Below are positions 52,959-61,875 of a DNA stretch of 64,000 bases, one piece after another; position 1 is the stretch's first letter, and every line of letters begins with the position of its first letter. Source of the DNA: [Empedobacter] haloabium (GTDB lineage Bacteria; Pseudomonadota; Gammaproteobacteria; Burkholderiales; Burkholderiaceae_D). The stretch spans positions 310,001-374,000 of the forward strand of contig CP136508.1 in the NCBI GenBank assembly GCA_008011715.2. The letters are read 5' to 3'. Position numbers and translations under genes: made by a program. A model generated the notes under the pieces. The model searched no databases. It saw only the letters and a program-made list of their open reading frames with translations, and was not told the DNA's origin.

Positions 52959-53840
52959 ATGTCTATTCTGATCAACAAAGACACCAAAGTCATCACCCAG
53001 GGCATCACCGGCAAGACCGGCCAGTTCCACACCCGCATGTGCCGCGACTACGCGAACGGCAAGGAAGCCTTCGTCGCTGGCGTGAACCCGAAGAAGGCCG
53101 GCGAAGACTTCGAAGGCATTCCAATCTACGCCTCCGTGAAGGAAGCGAAATCGGAAACCGGCGCGACCGTTTCCGTGATCTACGTGCCGCCAGCAGGCGC
53201 CGCCGCCGCGATCTGGGAAGCCGTCGAAGCCGAACTGGACCTGGCTATTTGCATCACCGAAGGCATTCCAGTCCGTGACATGATGGAAGTCAAGGACCGC
53301 ATGGCCAAGGCCGGCTCCAAGACCCTGCTGCTGGGCCCGAACTGCCCAGGCCTGATCACGCCGGACGAGATCAAGATCGGCATCATGCCAGGTCACATCC
53401 ACAAGAAGGGCCGTATCGGTGTCGTGTCCCGTTCGGGCACGCTGACGTACGAAGCCGTCGGCCAGCTGACGGCACTGGGCCTGGGCCAGTCGTCCGCGGT
53501 CGGTATCGGCGGCGACCCGATCAACGGCCTGAAGCACATCGACGTGATGCGCATGTTCAACGACGATCCTGATACCGACGCGGTCATCATGATCGGCGAA
53601 ATCGGCGGTCCGGACGAAGCCAATGCCGCACGTTGGATCAAGGACAACATGAAGAAGCCGGTGGTCGGCTTCATCGCTGGCGTCACCGCTCCTCCGGGCA
53701 AGCGCATGGGCCACGCCGGCGCGCTGATCTCCGGCGGCGCCGACACGGCACAAGCCAAGCTGGAAATCATGGAAGCCTGCGGCATCAAAGTGACGAAGAA
53801 CCCGTCCGAAATGGCGCGCCTGCTGAAGGCCATGCTGTAA
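52959..53840 (+). CDS. sucD: Succinate-CoA ligase, alpha subunit
   Basis: 293 residues with the CoA-binding Rossmann start (GITGKTGQFHTRMCRDY), ITEGIPVRDMMEVKD, GPNCPGLITPDEIKIG, and the phosphorylated active-site histidine in GKRMGHAGALISGG. It carries the phosphohistidine and thioester chemistry of the SucCD enzyme. AAGGA lies before the ATG, and the operon ends at the terminator 53875. Confidence 0.98.
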   Translation: MSILINKDTKVITQGITGKTGQFHTRMCRDYANGKEAFVAGVNPKKAGEDFEGIPIYASVKEAKSETGATVSVIYVPPAGAAAAIWEAVEAELDLAICITEGIPVRDMMEVKDRMAKAGSKTLLLGPNCPGLITPDEIKIGIMPGHIHKKGRIGVVSRSGTLTYEAVGQLTALGLGQSSAVGIGGDPINGLKHIDVMRMFNDDPDTDAVIMIGEIGGPDEANAARWIKDNMKKPVVGFIAGVTAPPGKRMGHAGALISGGADTAQAKLEIMEACGIKVTKNPSEMARLLKAML

Positions 53841-53874
53841 GAAACGCAGTCATCCTGCCAATAGCTGGATAATG

Positions 53875-53898
53875 ACGGGGGCGCGAGCCCCCGTTTTT
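53875..53898 (+). terminator. Rho-independent terminator of sucCD
   Basis: ACGGGGGC (53875-53882) and GCCCCCGT (53887-53894) form a stem closed by a GCGA (GNRA) tetraloop, running into a TTTTT tract. Confidence 0.92.
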
Positions 53899-53914
53899 CA
53901 TTTGGAGGACCAAT

Positions 53915-54511
53915 TTGGCGAAGATCCTGATTTCCCGTGACGGCATCCTGGAGCGGACGGTACCGCTGACGAGGGAGCGCATGACGATCGGGCGCCAGCG
54001 CTACAACGACATCGTCCTGGAACACCCCACCGTCAGCGGCGAGCACGCCGTCATCACGACGATCCTGGACGACTCCTTTCTGGAAGACCTGTACAGCACC
54101 AATGGCACGTTCGTGAACGGCCACCGCATCGGCAAGCACTACCTGCAGCACCGCGACATCATCAAGCTGGCCAAGTACCGCATCGAATTCGTCGCCGACG
54201 GCATTCGCCCGCTGACGGGTGCGGCGCTGTCGCCGGCCGCGCTGCACCCCGCCCCCGCCGTCATCGAAGTGCTGAACGGCAGCAATGCCGGCAAGCGCCT
54301 GGCGCTGACGAAGCCGCACACCAGCCTGGGCCGCAGTGGCGTGCAGGTGGTGGTCATCAGCCGCACGGCCGCTGGCTATGCGGTCGCCCACACGGAAGGG
54401 GAGCGGGCGCCGCTGCTGAACGGCGCGCCGCTGGGAGCCCAGCCGCAAGCGCTGGCCGACGGTGACGAACTGGACCTGTCGGGAACGCGCATGGCGTTCC
54501 GGTTGAACTGA
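53915..54511 (+). CDS. FHA-domain protein
   Basis: A 198-residue cytosolic protein starting at TTG 53915 (GGAGGAC upstream). The first 90 residues are a forkhead-associated domain: MTIGRQRYNDIVLEHPTVSGEHA with the phosphothreonine-binding Arg, Ser and His, and LEDLYSTNGTFVNGHRI. A second, weaker FHA-like region (TSLGRSGVQVVVI, GAPLGAQPQALADGDELDLSG) follows from about residue 110. It probably reads Ser/Thr phosphorylation; the partner kinase is not here. Its stop codon lies in the putative pilin enhancer motif. Confidence 0.88.
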   Translation: MAKILISRDGILERTVPLTRERMTIGRQRYNDIVLEHPTVSGEHAVITTILDDSFLEDLYSTNGTFVNGHRIGKHYLQHRDIIKLAKYRIEFVADGIRPLTGAALSPAALHPAPAVIEVLNGSNAGKRLALTKPHTSLGRSGVQVVVISRTAAGYAVAHTEGERAPLLNGAPLGAQPQALADGDELDLSGTRMAFRLN

Positions 54512-54584
54512 CAAAAATCGTCAGCTGACCCATTGCGCAAGCCGATGTGACAATTTGTGAGAATCGATCTGACAAAAAACGTCA
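54509..54584. promoter_or_regulatory. Two TGACAAAAAWCGTCA palindromes, putative enhancer sites for the pilin promoter
   Basis: TGACAAAAATCGTCA at 54509-54523 and TGACAAAAAACGTCA at 54570-54584 differ at one base and each has TGAC/GTCA arms. A further TGACAATTTG occurs at 54548. They lie roughly 65-140 bp upstream of the sigma-54 promoter, the usual enhancer distance, and TGTC-type repeats are known PilR sites in Pseudomonas. Confidence 0.55.
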
Positions 54585-54647
54585 ACTCAACAGCGGCGAA
54601 CTCGGCAAAACTTGCTTGAACTTCTACGAAACTGACGGAAATGGGCC

Positions 54648-54663
54648 TGGCACGGCGATTGCT
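54648..54663 (+). promoter_or_regulatory. Sigma-54 (RpoN) -24/-12 promoter of the pilin gene
   Basis: TGGCACG-GCGA-TTGCT matches the RpoN consensus TGGCACG-N4-TTGCW at every position; the GG (54649-54650) and GC (54661-54662) are exactly 10 nt apart. It lies 52 bp upstream of the pilin start codon. RpoN with PilR drives pilA in many bacteria. Confidence 0.9.
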
Positions 54664-54714
54664 GTATGTCATATGTCCTACCCCAATTCGTCTTTAACCC
54701 CGAAGGAGCAGCAA

Positions 54715-55245
54715 ATGAAATCCATGCAAACGATGAAGCAACAAGCCCAGGCCGGCTTCACCCTGATCGAACTGATGATCGTCGTCGCCATCATCGGCAT
54801 CCTCGCTGCCGTCGCGATTCCGCAGTACAGCAACTACACCGTGAAAGCCAAGATTGCCAACGCGCTGACCGCCGCCGACTCGCTGAAGTCCGCCGTCGGC
54901 ATGTGCATCCAGGAAACCAGCGGCGACAAAGACGCCTGCGACAACGGCGCCAACGGCATCCCGGCCGCTGCCGCTTTCACGGCCACCAAGGAAGTGTCCG
55001 CAGCGACCGTCACCGACGGAAATATCGAACTGACCCTGACCGACATCGGCAAGGGCACCTCCGCCAAGAAGATCACGATGACGTCGAACGTTGGCGGCAG
55101 CAACATCACCTGGACCAACACGACCGACATCACCGCTTCCGACAACTCGGCAGCAGTGGAAGCGATCACGAAGAACAACCCGCCTGCCGCAACGGGTACG
55201 GGTACGGGTACCGGCACCGGCACCGGCACGGGTACGGGCACCTAA
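54715..55245 (+). CDS. pilA: Type IV pilin (PilA-like)
   Basis: 176 residues from the ATG at 54715, with AAGGAG upstream. Class III signal: leader [14 protein letters not shown] cleaved before [20 protein letters not shown], the methylated Phe and Glu5 in place, giving the polymerising helix. Two cysteines (MCIQE and DACDN) likely form a disulfide. The last 17 residues are a Thr-Gly dipeptide repeat encoded by hexanucleotide repeats. It should be the major or a minor subunit of the type IV pilus, with prepilin peptidase encoded elsewhere. Confidence 0.93.
   Translation: MKSMQTMKQQAQAGFTLIELMIVVAIIGILAAVAIPQYSNYTVKAKIANALTAADSLKSAVGMCIQETSGDKDACDNGANGIPAAAAFTATKEVSAATVTDGNIELTLTDIGKGTSAKKITMTSNVGGSNITWTNTTDITASDNSAAVEAITKNNPPAATGTGTGTGTGTGTGTGT
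55192..55242 (+). repeat. Hexanucleotide repeat (ACGGGT/ACCGGC) in the pilin 3' end
   Basis: Eight and a half copies of a 6-bp unit, ACGGGT with synonymous ACCGGC variants, encode the Thr-Gly tail just before the stop codon. Slippage would change tail length in steps of two residues without frameshift. Confidence 0.88.
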
Positions 55246-55274
55246 GGTCTCGTAGCTGTTAGAACTGCTCAATG

Positions 55275-55315
55275 CAATGCCGTTCAGTGTAGGCTGAACG
55301 GCATTGTTTTTTTTT
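55275..55315 (+). terminator. Rho-independent terminator of the pilin gene
   Basis: CAATGCCGTTCAG (55275-55287) and CTGAACGGCATTG (55294-55306) form a perfect 13-bp stem with loop TGTAGG, followed by nine T residues. Confidence 0.95.
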
Positions 55316-55466
55316 CGATTCTGAAAGCGCCGGATCAGCGCCCCTGTTGCATCGCCTTCGCCACGATTTGCGTGGCGGACAGCGGGCAGACGAGCCCCAT
55401 GGGAATGCCGGGACAGGTCAGAGGAAAACGCCCCGCAGCCCTGACCGACCCGCCCACATGTGCTGC

Positions 55467-56594
55467 TTACTTAGCTAATGGGTGGGGATACTGGTAAGGC
55501 TTGTAGTCTGGCCGTTCGCTCAGGACGTACTCACGGTTCAGACCTACTGTCGTCGCGCACTCGCTGGAAACGGCGCTGTCGGGCGTCTCCCAAATGTACA
55601 CCAGCTTATCCTGGCAGGCTCCGCCTTCCTTCATCAGTTTGATAGGGTATGCGATGCCGGTATTGAAGGTATTTTTGAAAATCACGCCTTCGCCACCGCG
55701 GATGCCGATGGCAGCAAAATTTCGCCCACTGATCAAGTTGGTCGAGATCGTGTTTTTATAGATTTCAAAGCTGCGGGTGCCAAATTTGCTGAAAGTTTTT
55801 CCGTGCGCATCGATCTGCTGGAAATCCTTGGTCCGGTCATCGGCTTGGACCGTGTTGTAACGGAATACATACCGCGCGCCAGAGTTGGAGGCGATATGAT
55901 GGCGGTTGCCGTACATAATGTTATCTTCAACGAAAACGGCATGTTCTGAACCGAACGCAAGTGCTGGCCACTCATCATTGCCGTACACGGCAACGCCATA
56001 ACCAAGATTGTGGACTTTTTGATGGTAGTTGTTCAGGAAGTTGTTTTTGTAGATGACGCCACGCTGCCTTTCTCCTCCCCTCACCTCCACGCCGGCAAAC
56101 ACGAAATTCGTGAACGCGGAACGAGCCACTCGAAAGTCGACACAACCGCCAATCAGCCCCAGGCCACGATCTTCGCTGGACGGCTCGTAGGCACCAACCA
56201 AGGTGATACCTGAAAATGCCACAGGCTTCGTATTGTCGCCGTAGCACTCGAAGCGCACCAGGAACTTCGGGCTCGTCAGGATCGCCGTGCGCCGCAGCTT
56301 CGTATTGTCGCGACCAGCGCCTTTCAACTCGATTCCCGTTCGGATCACCAGTTCGTTGTCTGCCCAGTCGCAGTCGCCTGCCGGGATGACGACGGTTTGA
56401 CCATCCTTCGCCGCCGCGACCGCATTTTGCACATCTGCGAATGCGCAGCTACCAGCAGGAATCTCGGCGGTAGTCGTCGACGTGGGAGCTTCGGCGGCCA
56501 TCGACCCTGTGGAAGCCAGGCCGAGCAGCAAGACCGGCATGGCCAGCAGCGACGTCCGATAGCGTGCGGGGGGTGTGTAGCGACTGTTGTGCAT
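55467..56594 (-). CDS. Secreted parallel beta-helix protein
   Basis: 375 residues from the ATG at 56594, with signal peptide (TSLLAMPVLLLGLASTGSMAA). The body shows repeating short strands and Asn ladders of a right-handed beta-helix (FSGITLVGAYEP, VIYKNNFLNNYH, VFVEDNIMYGN, EIYKNTISTNL, VIFKNTFNTG), a fold common in polysaccharide lyases and surface proteins. Four or more cysteines are present. Substrate unknown. The gene and its flanks have more A/T than neighbours, which fits recent acquisition. It stands alone. Confidence 0.78.
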   Translation of the reverse strand: MHNSRYTPPARYRTSLLAMPVLLLGLASTGSMAAEAPTSTTTAEIPAGSCAFADVQNAVAAAKDGQTVVIPAGDCDWADNELVIRTGIELKGAGRDNTKLRRTAILTSPKFLVRFECYGDNTKPVAFSGITLVGAYEPSSEDRGLGLIGGCVDFRVARSAFTNFVFAGVEVRGGERQRGVIYKNNFLNNYHQKVHNLGYGVAVYGNDEWPALAFGSEHAVFVEDNIMYGNRHHIASNSGARYVFRYNTVQADDRTKDFQQIDAHGKTFSKFGTRSFEIYKNTISTNLISGRNFAAIGIRGGEGVIFKNTFNTGIAYPIKLMKEGGACQDKLVYIWETPDSAVSSECATTVGLNREYVLSERPDYKPYQYPHPLAK

Positions 56595-56776
56595 ATCGAT
56601 TCCCTGAGATGAATATCCTGCCCCTAGCATTCCAACTGGCAGCCGCTTATGGTCGAATGCGATGGCCACCGGCCGGGGTGAAGAGGCAGTAATATTTAGT
56701 TATCATAAAAATAATATAATAGCATCCCGGCGTTTTAAAGCAATTATTTTTCGAAATACCCTGGAATAAGCGTGGC

Positions 56777-57937
56777 TCACTTGCTTATCGCCACCTTCGT
56801 CGCAAGTCGCTCCAGGATGGCATATCCAGCCTTTACCCGAGAGGGAATCGGATAATTTCGGTTGGCCAGCATGACGATGCCGATTTTTTTCTCCGGCACG
56901 AACAGTACGTAAGCGCCGAATCCCCCGGTCGAGCCGGTCTTGTTATACAGCGTCGGGCCTGCGGGAACGCTTGCTCTCTTCAGCCGCCGCACCGGATGGC
57001 GCTCCCAGATCATGCTTTCCGAGTTCCCATCCAGCAGCGTCCGCAGCTTGACGGGGTAAGCGTACTGCTCCCAGCCCAGCCCTTGCACCATGGCGCCGAC
57101 ACGGAAGTGGCCGACGTGCGTGCCCTCGACGGCGCGCCGCAGCACCGGCTCGAGCTGCTGCGGCGCCATATTTGCCTGCACGAAGCGCAGCAGGTCGGCA
57201 GCGGTGGCTCGCACGCCGTACGTTATCGCGCTGAACGGCTCCTCGGTGAAATGCACGGCCTTGCCATCCTGGTAGCCCCACGCGTAGTTCGGCCGCGCGG
57301 TGTCGGGCAGATTGACGTAGCTGCTTGTCATGCCGAATGCCGGGAACAGGATGGTCTCGACGGCCTCGGCGTAATCGCGCCCGAGCGCGCGCGCCGTCAC
57401 GTGGCCGAACAGTCCCAGGCTGGGGTTGGAGTATTCGCGGCTCTTGCCTGGCGCGGCCGCCGGCTTCCAATCACGATAGTAGCGCGCCGGTTCCGGGTCC
57501 GTCAGCTCATCCGGGAACTGCAGCGGCAGGCCGCCGGGCGTGTAGGTGCCCAGGTGCAGCACGGTTGCCTTGTCGATGGCGCTGCCTTTCAGGGCCGGCC
57601 AATATTTGCTGGGATGAGCCGCCAGCGACAGTTTGCCCTGCACCTGGGCCCAGCTGGCCAGGGTCGCGGCAAACGTCTTGCTGACGGAGCCGATCTCGAA
57701 CACGGTGCGCTCGTCCACCGGCTTGTTGTCCGCGCGCGAGGCGAGACCGTAGTTGAAGATGGCGGACTGCCCATCCACCGTGACGGCCACGGCCATGCCG
57801 GGCAGGTCGTGTTCGGCCATCAGGGGGCGGACGGTCTCGTCGACGATGGCGCGCAGGGCCGCCGGATCGGGCGCGGCGGAGCCGGTCAACGGCAGCAGCA
57901 GGAGCAGGGAAGTAGTGCGGCGGCGCAGGGCAGTCAA
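56777..57937 (-). CDS. ampC: Class C (AmpC-type) serine beta-lactamase
   Basis: 386 residues starting at TTG 57937 (GAGGAAAAG upstream), with signal peptide ending near TGSAA. Catalytic motifs: S84-V-S-K87 (nucleophile and lysine), Y169-S-N171 and KTG (NKTGSTGGFG, about residue 335). HLGTYTPGGLPLQFPD is typical of AmpC. It would hydrolyse cephalosporins in the periplasm. No ampR lies next to it, so expression is probably not of the classical inducible kind. A related DD-peptidase or esterase is less likely. Confidence 0.9.
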   Translation of the reverse strand: MTALRRRTTSLLLLLPLTGSAAPDPAALRAIVDETVRPLMAEHDLPGMAVAVTVDGQSAIFNYGLASRADNKPVDERTVFEIGSVSKTFAATLASWAQVQGKLSLAAHPSKYWPALKGSAIDKATVLHLGTYTPGGLPLQFPDELTDPEPARYYRDWKPAAAPGKSREYSNPSLGLFGHVTARALGRDYAEAVETILFPAFGMTSSYVNLPDTARPNYAWGYQDGKAVHFTEEPFSAITYGVRATAADLLRFVQANMAPQQLEPVLRRAVEGTHVGHFRVGAMVQGLGWEQYAYPVKLRTLLDGNSESMIWERHPVRRLKRASVPAGPTLYNKTGSTGGFGAYVLFVPEKKIGIVMLANRNYPIPSRVKAGYAILERLATKVAISK

Positions 57938-58003
57938 GGCTTTTCCTCGAAGGGATGAAAGCCTGTCAGGTTATCGGAAAAGCAAGGCCGCGACAACGCG
58001 CGG

Positions 58004-58717
58004 CTAGACGATCTTCTGCCGGTCCGCGATCAGCGCTTCGTAGGTCAGGTTCTGCAGCATCAGGTAGTGCGCGTGATCCAGGTCGGCGAACTGCAGCCCG
58101 TACGAGAACAGCGGCGGCAGGTTCGGCCCGGGCGCCTTGGCCGTGCCGGCGTTGCGGATGATGGCCTTGGTGGTGACCATGACCTCGCGGTTGCCCGGCT
58201 GTGTAATCAGGGTGAAGCGCAGCACGACGTCGCCGGTGTTTTGCGCCAGCTCGTGCGCCGTCTCGACCAGCGCGCCGGAAACGCTCAGGTTGACGATGAA
58301 CACGCGCTGGTCGATCCCGGCGCTGCCCTTGAGCTGGGCGGGAATGTCGACCTTGACGCGCATCGCCGTGCGCAGGTTGGTGCCCTGGATCTGGTCGGGG
58401 AAGGAAACGTGGGCGTAGTACAGCGGCCGCTGGAACACGCGCTGTACCACGCAGGAGAACGAGCACACGTTCACGCCGGAGAACACGCGCAAGGTCAGCT
58501 TGTCGCCCTCGTTCAACGCGATGGGTGCGCCGTTTTCGAACGGGATCTTGACGATCAGGTACTCGTCCTTGACCCAGCCGACGACGCTGGAGAAGTGCTG
58601 GATGGGCTTCAGGGTGCGATGCGTAATGAACTGTACGCGCCCGCCCACCTGCAGGTTCATCTGCTCGAATTCATACACGCGGGGAGCGTTGTCACCCGCA
58701 GGCGCACTGCTACTCAT
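58004..58717 (-). CDS. YcgR-like PilZ domain protein (c-di-GMP receptor)
   Basis: 237 residues. The N-terminal half is a YcgR-type beta-barrel (LQVGGRVQFITHRT, YLIVKIPFENGAPIAL). The C-terminal PilZ domain carries both c-di-GMP signatures, RTAMR (RxxxR) and NLSVSG (NxSxxG). YcgR proteins bind c-di-GMP and act as flagellar brakes or on other surface behaviours. No flagellar genes are nearby. The ATG at 58717 has AGAGTCAG upstream. Confidence 0.9.
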   Translation of the reverse strand: MSSSAPAGDNAPRVYEFEQMNLQVGGRVQFITHRTLKPIQHFSSVVGWVKDEYLIVKIPFENGAPIALNEGDKLTLRVFSGVNVCSFSCVVQRVFQRPLYYAHVSFPDQIQGTNLRTAMRVKVDIPAQLKGSAGIDQRVFIVNLSVSGALVETAHELAQNTGDVVLRFTLITQPGNREVMVTTKAIIRNAGTAKAPGPNLPPLFSYGLQFADLDHAHYLMLQNLTYEALIADRQKIV

Positions 58718-58859
58718 CTGACTCTTTCCACACCAGAGAAACAGATATTATAGCTGTGGCAATCACCAAGTCTCAGAAATCATACCCTGGAGGCAACGCA
58801 AATTTACGTATCGTATCGCGTGTCCAACGTAGGAAACGTGCAGGATTGTGCAGCCGCCA

Positions 58860-59336
58860 TTACGCGCTCCAATCCCCTGACTTCCCACCGTGCTTTTCCC
58901 GCACCCGGATTTCGCTCATGACCATGCCCCGATCCACGGCCTTGCACATGTCATACACCGTCAACAACCCCACCTGCACCGCCGTCAACGCCTCCATCTC
59001 GACGCCAGTCTTCCCATAAGTCTCCACCTGCGCCCGGCAGTGGACAGACGAAGCCGCCTCGTCGGTCTCGAAATCGACGGTCACCCGCGTCAGCGCCAGC
59101 GGATGGCACAGCGGCACCAAGTCGCTGGTGCGCTTGGCGCCCATGATGGCGGCGATGCGGGCGATGCCCAGCACGTCGCCCTTCTTGGCCGTTCCCGATA
59201 AAATGATGGCCAAGGTTTCCGGCTTCATGCGGATGGTGCCGGTGGCGATGGCGATGCGGTGGGTTTCGGCCTTGGCGCCGACGTCGACCATGTGGGCCTG
59301 GCCGGCGTTATCGAAGTGGGTGAGCTGGTCGGACAT
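58860..59336 (-). CDS. moaC: Cyclic pyranopterin monophosphate synthase
   Basis: 158 residues with MoaC motifs: [23 protein letters not shown] (parts), [30 protein letters not shown] with the catalytic lysine and His pair, and [25 protein letters not shown]. It converts the MoaA product to cPMP in molybdenum cofactor synthesis. It is isolated from other moa genes and divergent from the M48 protease. Confidence 0.96.
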   Translation of the reverse strand: MSDQLTHFDNAGQAHMVDVGAKAETHRIAIATGTIRMKPETLAIILSGTAKKGDVLGIARIAAIMGAKRTSDLVPLCHPLALTRVTVDFETDEAASSVHCRAQVETYGKTGVEMEALTAVQVGLLTVYDMCKAVDRGMVMSEIRVREKHGGKSGDWSA

Positions 59337-59419
59337 ATGGTGGAATCTTGTTAGTAAGTGAAACTAAGTGAAACGGGGCCATCTCGGCCGCAGTCGGAAC
59401 GAACAGGTATCATAGCACC

Positions 59420-61138
59420 GTGAATGCCACCCATTTTCCCCGCCGCCTGCTTGCCGTCGCGGCCGCCTTGCTGATCGCCACGCCCGCCGCCATGACGGCG
59501 CCGCAGCCGCTGGCGCCCGCCAACGTGCCGAACCTGCCCAGCCTGGGCGACACGTCGCGCGAGGCCCTGTCGCCCGTCACCGAGCGCAAGCTGGGCGAGG
59601 AGATCATGCGCGACATCCGCTTCGACCGCGACTACCTCGACGATCCGCCCATCATCGAGTACCTGAACGCGCTGGGCAACAACCTGGTGGCGGCGCGGCC
59701 CGGTTCGCGCGGCGAGGCCAACTACGACTATTTCTTCTTTTGCGTGCGCGATCCGATGCTGAACGCGTTCGCGCTGCCGGGCGGCTTCATCGGCGTGCAT
59801 TCCGGGCTGCTGCTGGCGGCGCAGACGGAGTCCGAGCTGGCGTCGGTCCTGTCGCACGAGATCGGCCATGTGGCGCAGCGCCATATCGCGCGCCAGCTGG
59901 GCGAGCAGAAAACCGATGCGCTCATTCCCTTGGCGGCGATGGTGCTGGCGGCGCTGGCGGCGAAATCCAATCCGGATGCGGCGATGGGCGTCATGATGGG
60001 CGGGCAGGGCCTGGCGATCCAGCGCCAGCTGAACTTCGGCCGCGACGCCGAACGCGAAGCCGACCGCATCGGCTTCCAGATCATGGGCGCGGCCGGCTAC
60101 GAGACCAATGGCATGGTGGCGTTCTTCCAGCGCCTGCAGACGGCCACGCGCAACTACAGCGACCTGGTGCCCGCCTACCTGCAAAGCCACCCGCTGACGA
60201 CCGAGCGCATCGCCGACATCCAGGCGCGCATTCGCGAGCAGCCCTATCGCCAGCGGGTCGACGCGCTGGACTTCTTCCTCGTGCGCGCCCGCGCCCGCGT
60301 GCTGCAGGACACGTCCAGCAAGGGTCTGGCGGAGACCGAGGAATTCCTGCGCAACCAGTTGCAGCAGCCCAGCCGGCACCAGATCGCGTCGGCCCAGTAC
60401 GGCATGGCGATCCTGGCCTTGAAGCGCCGCGATTACGCTGGCGCGCAAAGCTGGCTGGACAAGACTGCCGCGACGATCGAGCGTCCCCCGGCGCCGGGCG
60501 CGTTCAGTTCGCCACTGCCGAAAGGCGTTGCGGACAGTGTGCTGGCCTATACCTCGCTGGAGATCAAGGTCGACCAGGAGGACAAGCCGGCCGTGATCGC
60601 CCAGGCCATCCGCGAAGGGGAGGTGGCGCATGCCAAGTTCCCGCTGTCGCGCGGCATCGTCTGGCAGTATGCGGACGCGCTGATCAAGGGCGGCAAGCCG
60701 GAACAGGCCGAACGCTTCCTGCGCGACCAGTTGCAGATGTACCGCAGTGAGCCGGAGCTGCAGGATTTGCTGGCGCAGGCGTATTCGAAGATGGGCAAGA
60801 TCGCATTGCAGCACATCGCATTGGCCGAGTCGTACGCGCTCTTGGGCGGCACGCAGGCCGCGCTGGACCAGCTCGTATTGGCGCGCAAGGCGCCGGATGC
60901 GTCGTTCTACGAGCACGCCGTCATCGATGCGCGCGAGCGCGAGTGGCAGGCCAAGCGGCGCGAGGCGCTGGGCGAGAAGGGCAAGGACAAGGGGTTTGCC
61001 GTCAGCGGCAGCGTGAAGGCCGCGCCGGCGCAGGAGATGCAGGAGCCCGCCGATCCTTCATGCCGCGGCATGCTGGCCGATTCGCCACGTTGCGCGGCAG
61101 TGCCACGGCAGACGCCCTGGGGGCAGCAGCGGCGGTAG
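59420..61138 (+). CDS. bepA: M48 metalloprotease with TPR repeats, BepA-like
   Basis: 572 residues from a GTG start supported by a signal peptide (LLAVAAALLIATPAAMTA). The M48 zinc site HEIGH is at residues 146-150, with the third ligand glutamate in EREADRIGFQIM. TPR-type helices fill the C-terminal half (AERFLRDQLQMYRSEPELQD). BepA degrades or assists misassembled outer membrane proteins such as LptD in the periplasm. Length exceeds E. coli BepA (487) by a C-terminal extension. Confidence 0.9.
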   Translation: MNATHFPRRLLAVAAALLIATPAAMTAPQPLAPANVPNLPSLGDTSREALSPVTERKLGEEIMRDIRFDRDYLDDPPIIEYLNALGNNLVAARPGSRGEANYDYFFFCVRDPMLNAFALPGGFIGVHSGLLLAAQTESELASVLSHEIGHVAQRHIARQLGEQKTDALIPLAAMVLAALAAKSNPDAAMGVMMGGQGLAIQRQLNFGRDAEREADRIGFQIMGAAGYETNGMVAFFQRLQTATRNYSDLVPAYLQSHPLTTERIADIQARIREQPYRQRVDALDFFLVRARARVLQDTSSKGLAETEEFLRNQLQQPSRHQIASAQYGMAILALKRRDYAGAQSWLDKTAATIERPPAPGAFSSPLPKGVADSVLAYTSLEIKVDQEDKPAVIAQAIREGEVAHAKFPLSRGIVWQYADALIKGGKPEQAERFLRDQLQMYRSEPELQDLLAQAYSKMGKIALQHIALAESYALLGGTQAALDQLVLARKAPDASFYEHAVIDAREREWQAKRREALGEKGKDKGFAVSGSVKAAPAQEMQEPADPSCRGMLADSPRCAAVPRQTPWGQQRR

Positions 61139-61196
61139 GGCAACCGAAATACTTTCTGCATGCCGCGGGCCTTGTTGCACCCACCTGCGAAGAGCC

Positions 61197-61223
61197 GGGG
61201 ACAGACCCGGCGGGTCTGACCCC
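61197..61223. repeat. GGGGACAGACCC/GGGTCTGACCCC palindrome
   Basis: Arms 61197-61208 and 61212-61223 pair with one mismatch around GGC. It sits between convergent genes, 58 bp after the BepA-like gene, and is another member of the dispersed palindrome family. Confidence 0.8.
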
Positions 61224-61284
61224 AGATTCAGGTCTTGGGGTGAAAAATGCGCAAGCGGGTCGCTGAACGCATCACCGACGTCCG

Positions 61285-61872
61285 TCAAGCCGCAGGCAGC
61301 TTCACGAACCCCAGCCGCGCTGGCACCTCGTCCCGCGCGATGCGTTCAACGTTCACCGCCGCGCCACCGATCCGCACCGTCAGCATGCCCTGCGGCCGCT
61401 CGATCCATGCCAGCAGCGCGTCATCCGCCAGCGGCTTGCCATCGAGCTCGAACCATTCCAGCGCCTGCGCGAAGTCGCGGTCGTCCAGTTGCGCGACGGT
61501 CTCGCCCGCCTGCAGGATCAACTCGCCCGCCTCGGTCAGGAACGCCGCCTGCGGCGCCGGCAGCGGCGCGCCCGTGTGCAGCACCAGCCCCTGGGCAGGA
61601 TCGGTGCGGGCGACAAAAGGCGTCGCTTCCAGGTTCAGGAACACGCGCTGCGGGCCGTTCTGGAAGAACCAGCAGCCGCGCTCGTCGCGCTGATAATTGC
61701 GGTTGATGAACCCTACCAGCGCCGTGTTCGTCAGCTTGTCGCCCGGCAGATCCTGCTGCTGCGCGCGCTCGTCGCGCATGCGCCAGTTGCCGCGCGCGTC
61801 CAGCGCCAGCCAGCCGTAGCAGTGGGGTACGTTGGGCCATTTGGCCATTGCCTGTTTTACGATATCGTCCAT
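61285..61872 (-). CDS. Conserved beta-proteobacterial protein of unknown function
   Basis: A 195-residue cytosolic protein (MDDIVKQAMAKWPNVPHCYG, then WLALDARGNWRMRDERAQ, FINRNYQRDERGCWFFQNGPQRV). The pattern looks like a conserved family found next to YheT-like hydrolases, but I cannot name it safely. No signal peptide or membrane segment. Its start is 3 bp from the hydrolase stop, so the two are coupled on the minus strand. Confidence 0.8.
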   Translation of the reverse strand: MDDIVKQAMAKWPNVPHCYGWLALDARGNWRMRDERAQQQDLPGDKLTNTALVGFINRNYQRDERGCWFFQNGPQRVFLNLEATPFVARTDPAQGLVLHTGAPLPAPQAAFLTEAGELILQAGETVAQLDDRDFAQALEWFELDGKPLADDALLAWIERPQGMLTVRIGGAAVNVERIARDEVPARLGFVKLPAA

Positions 61873-61875
61873 GGT

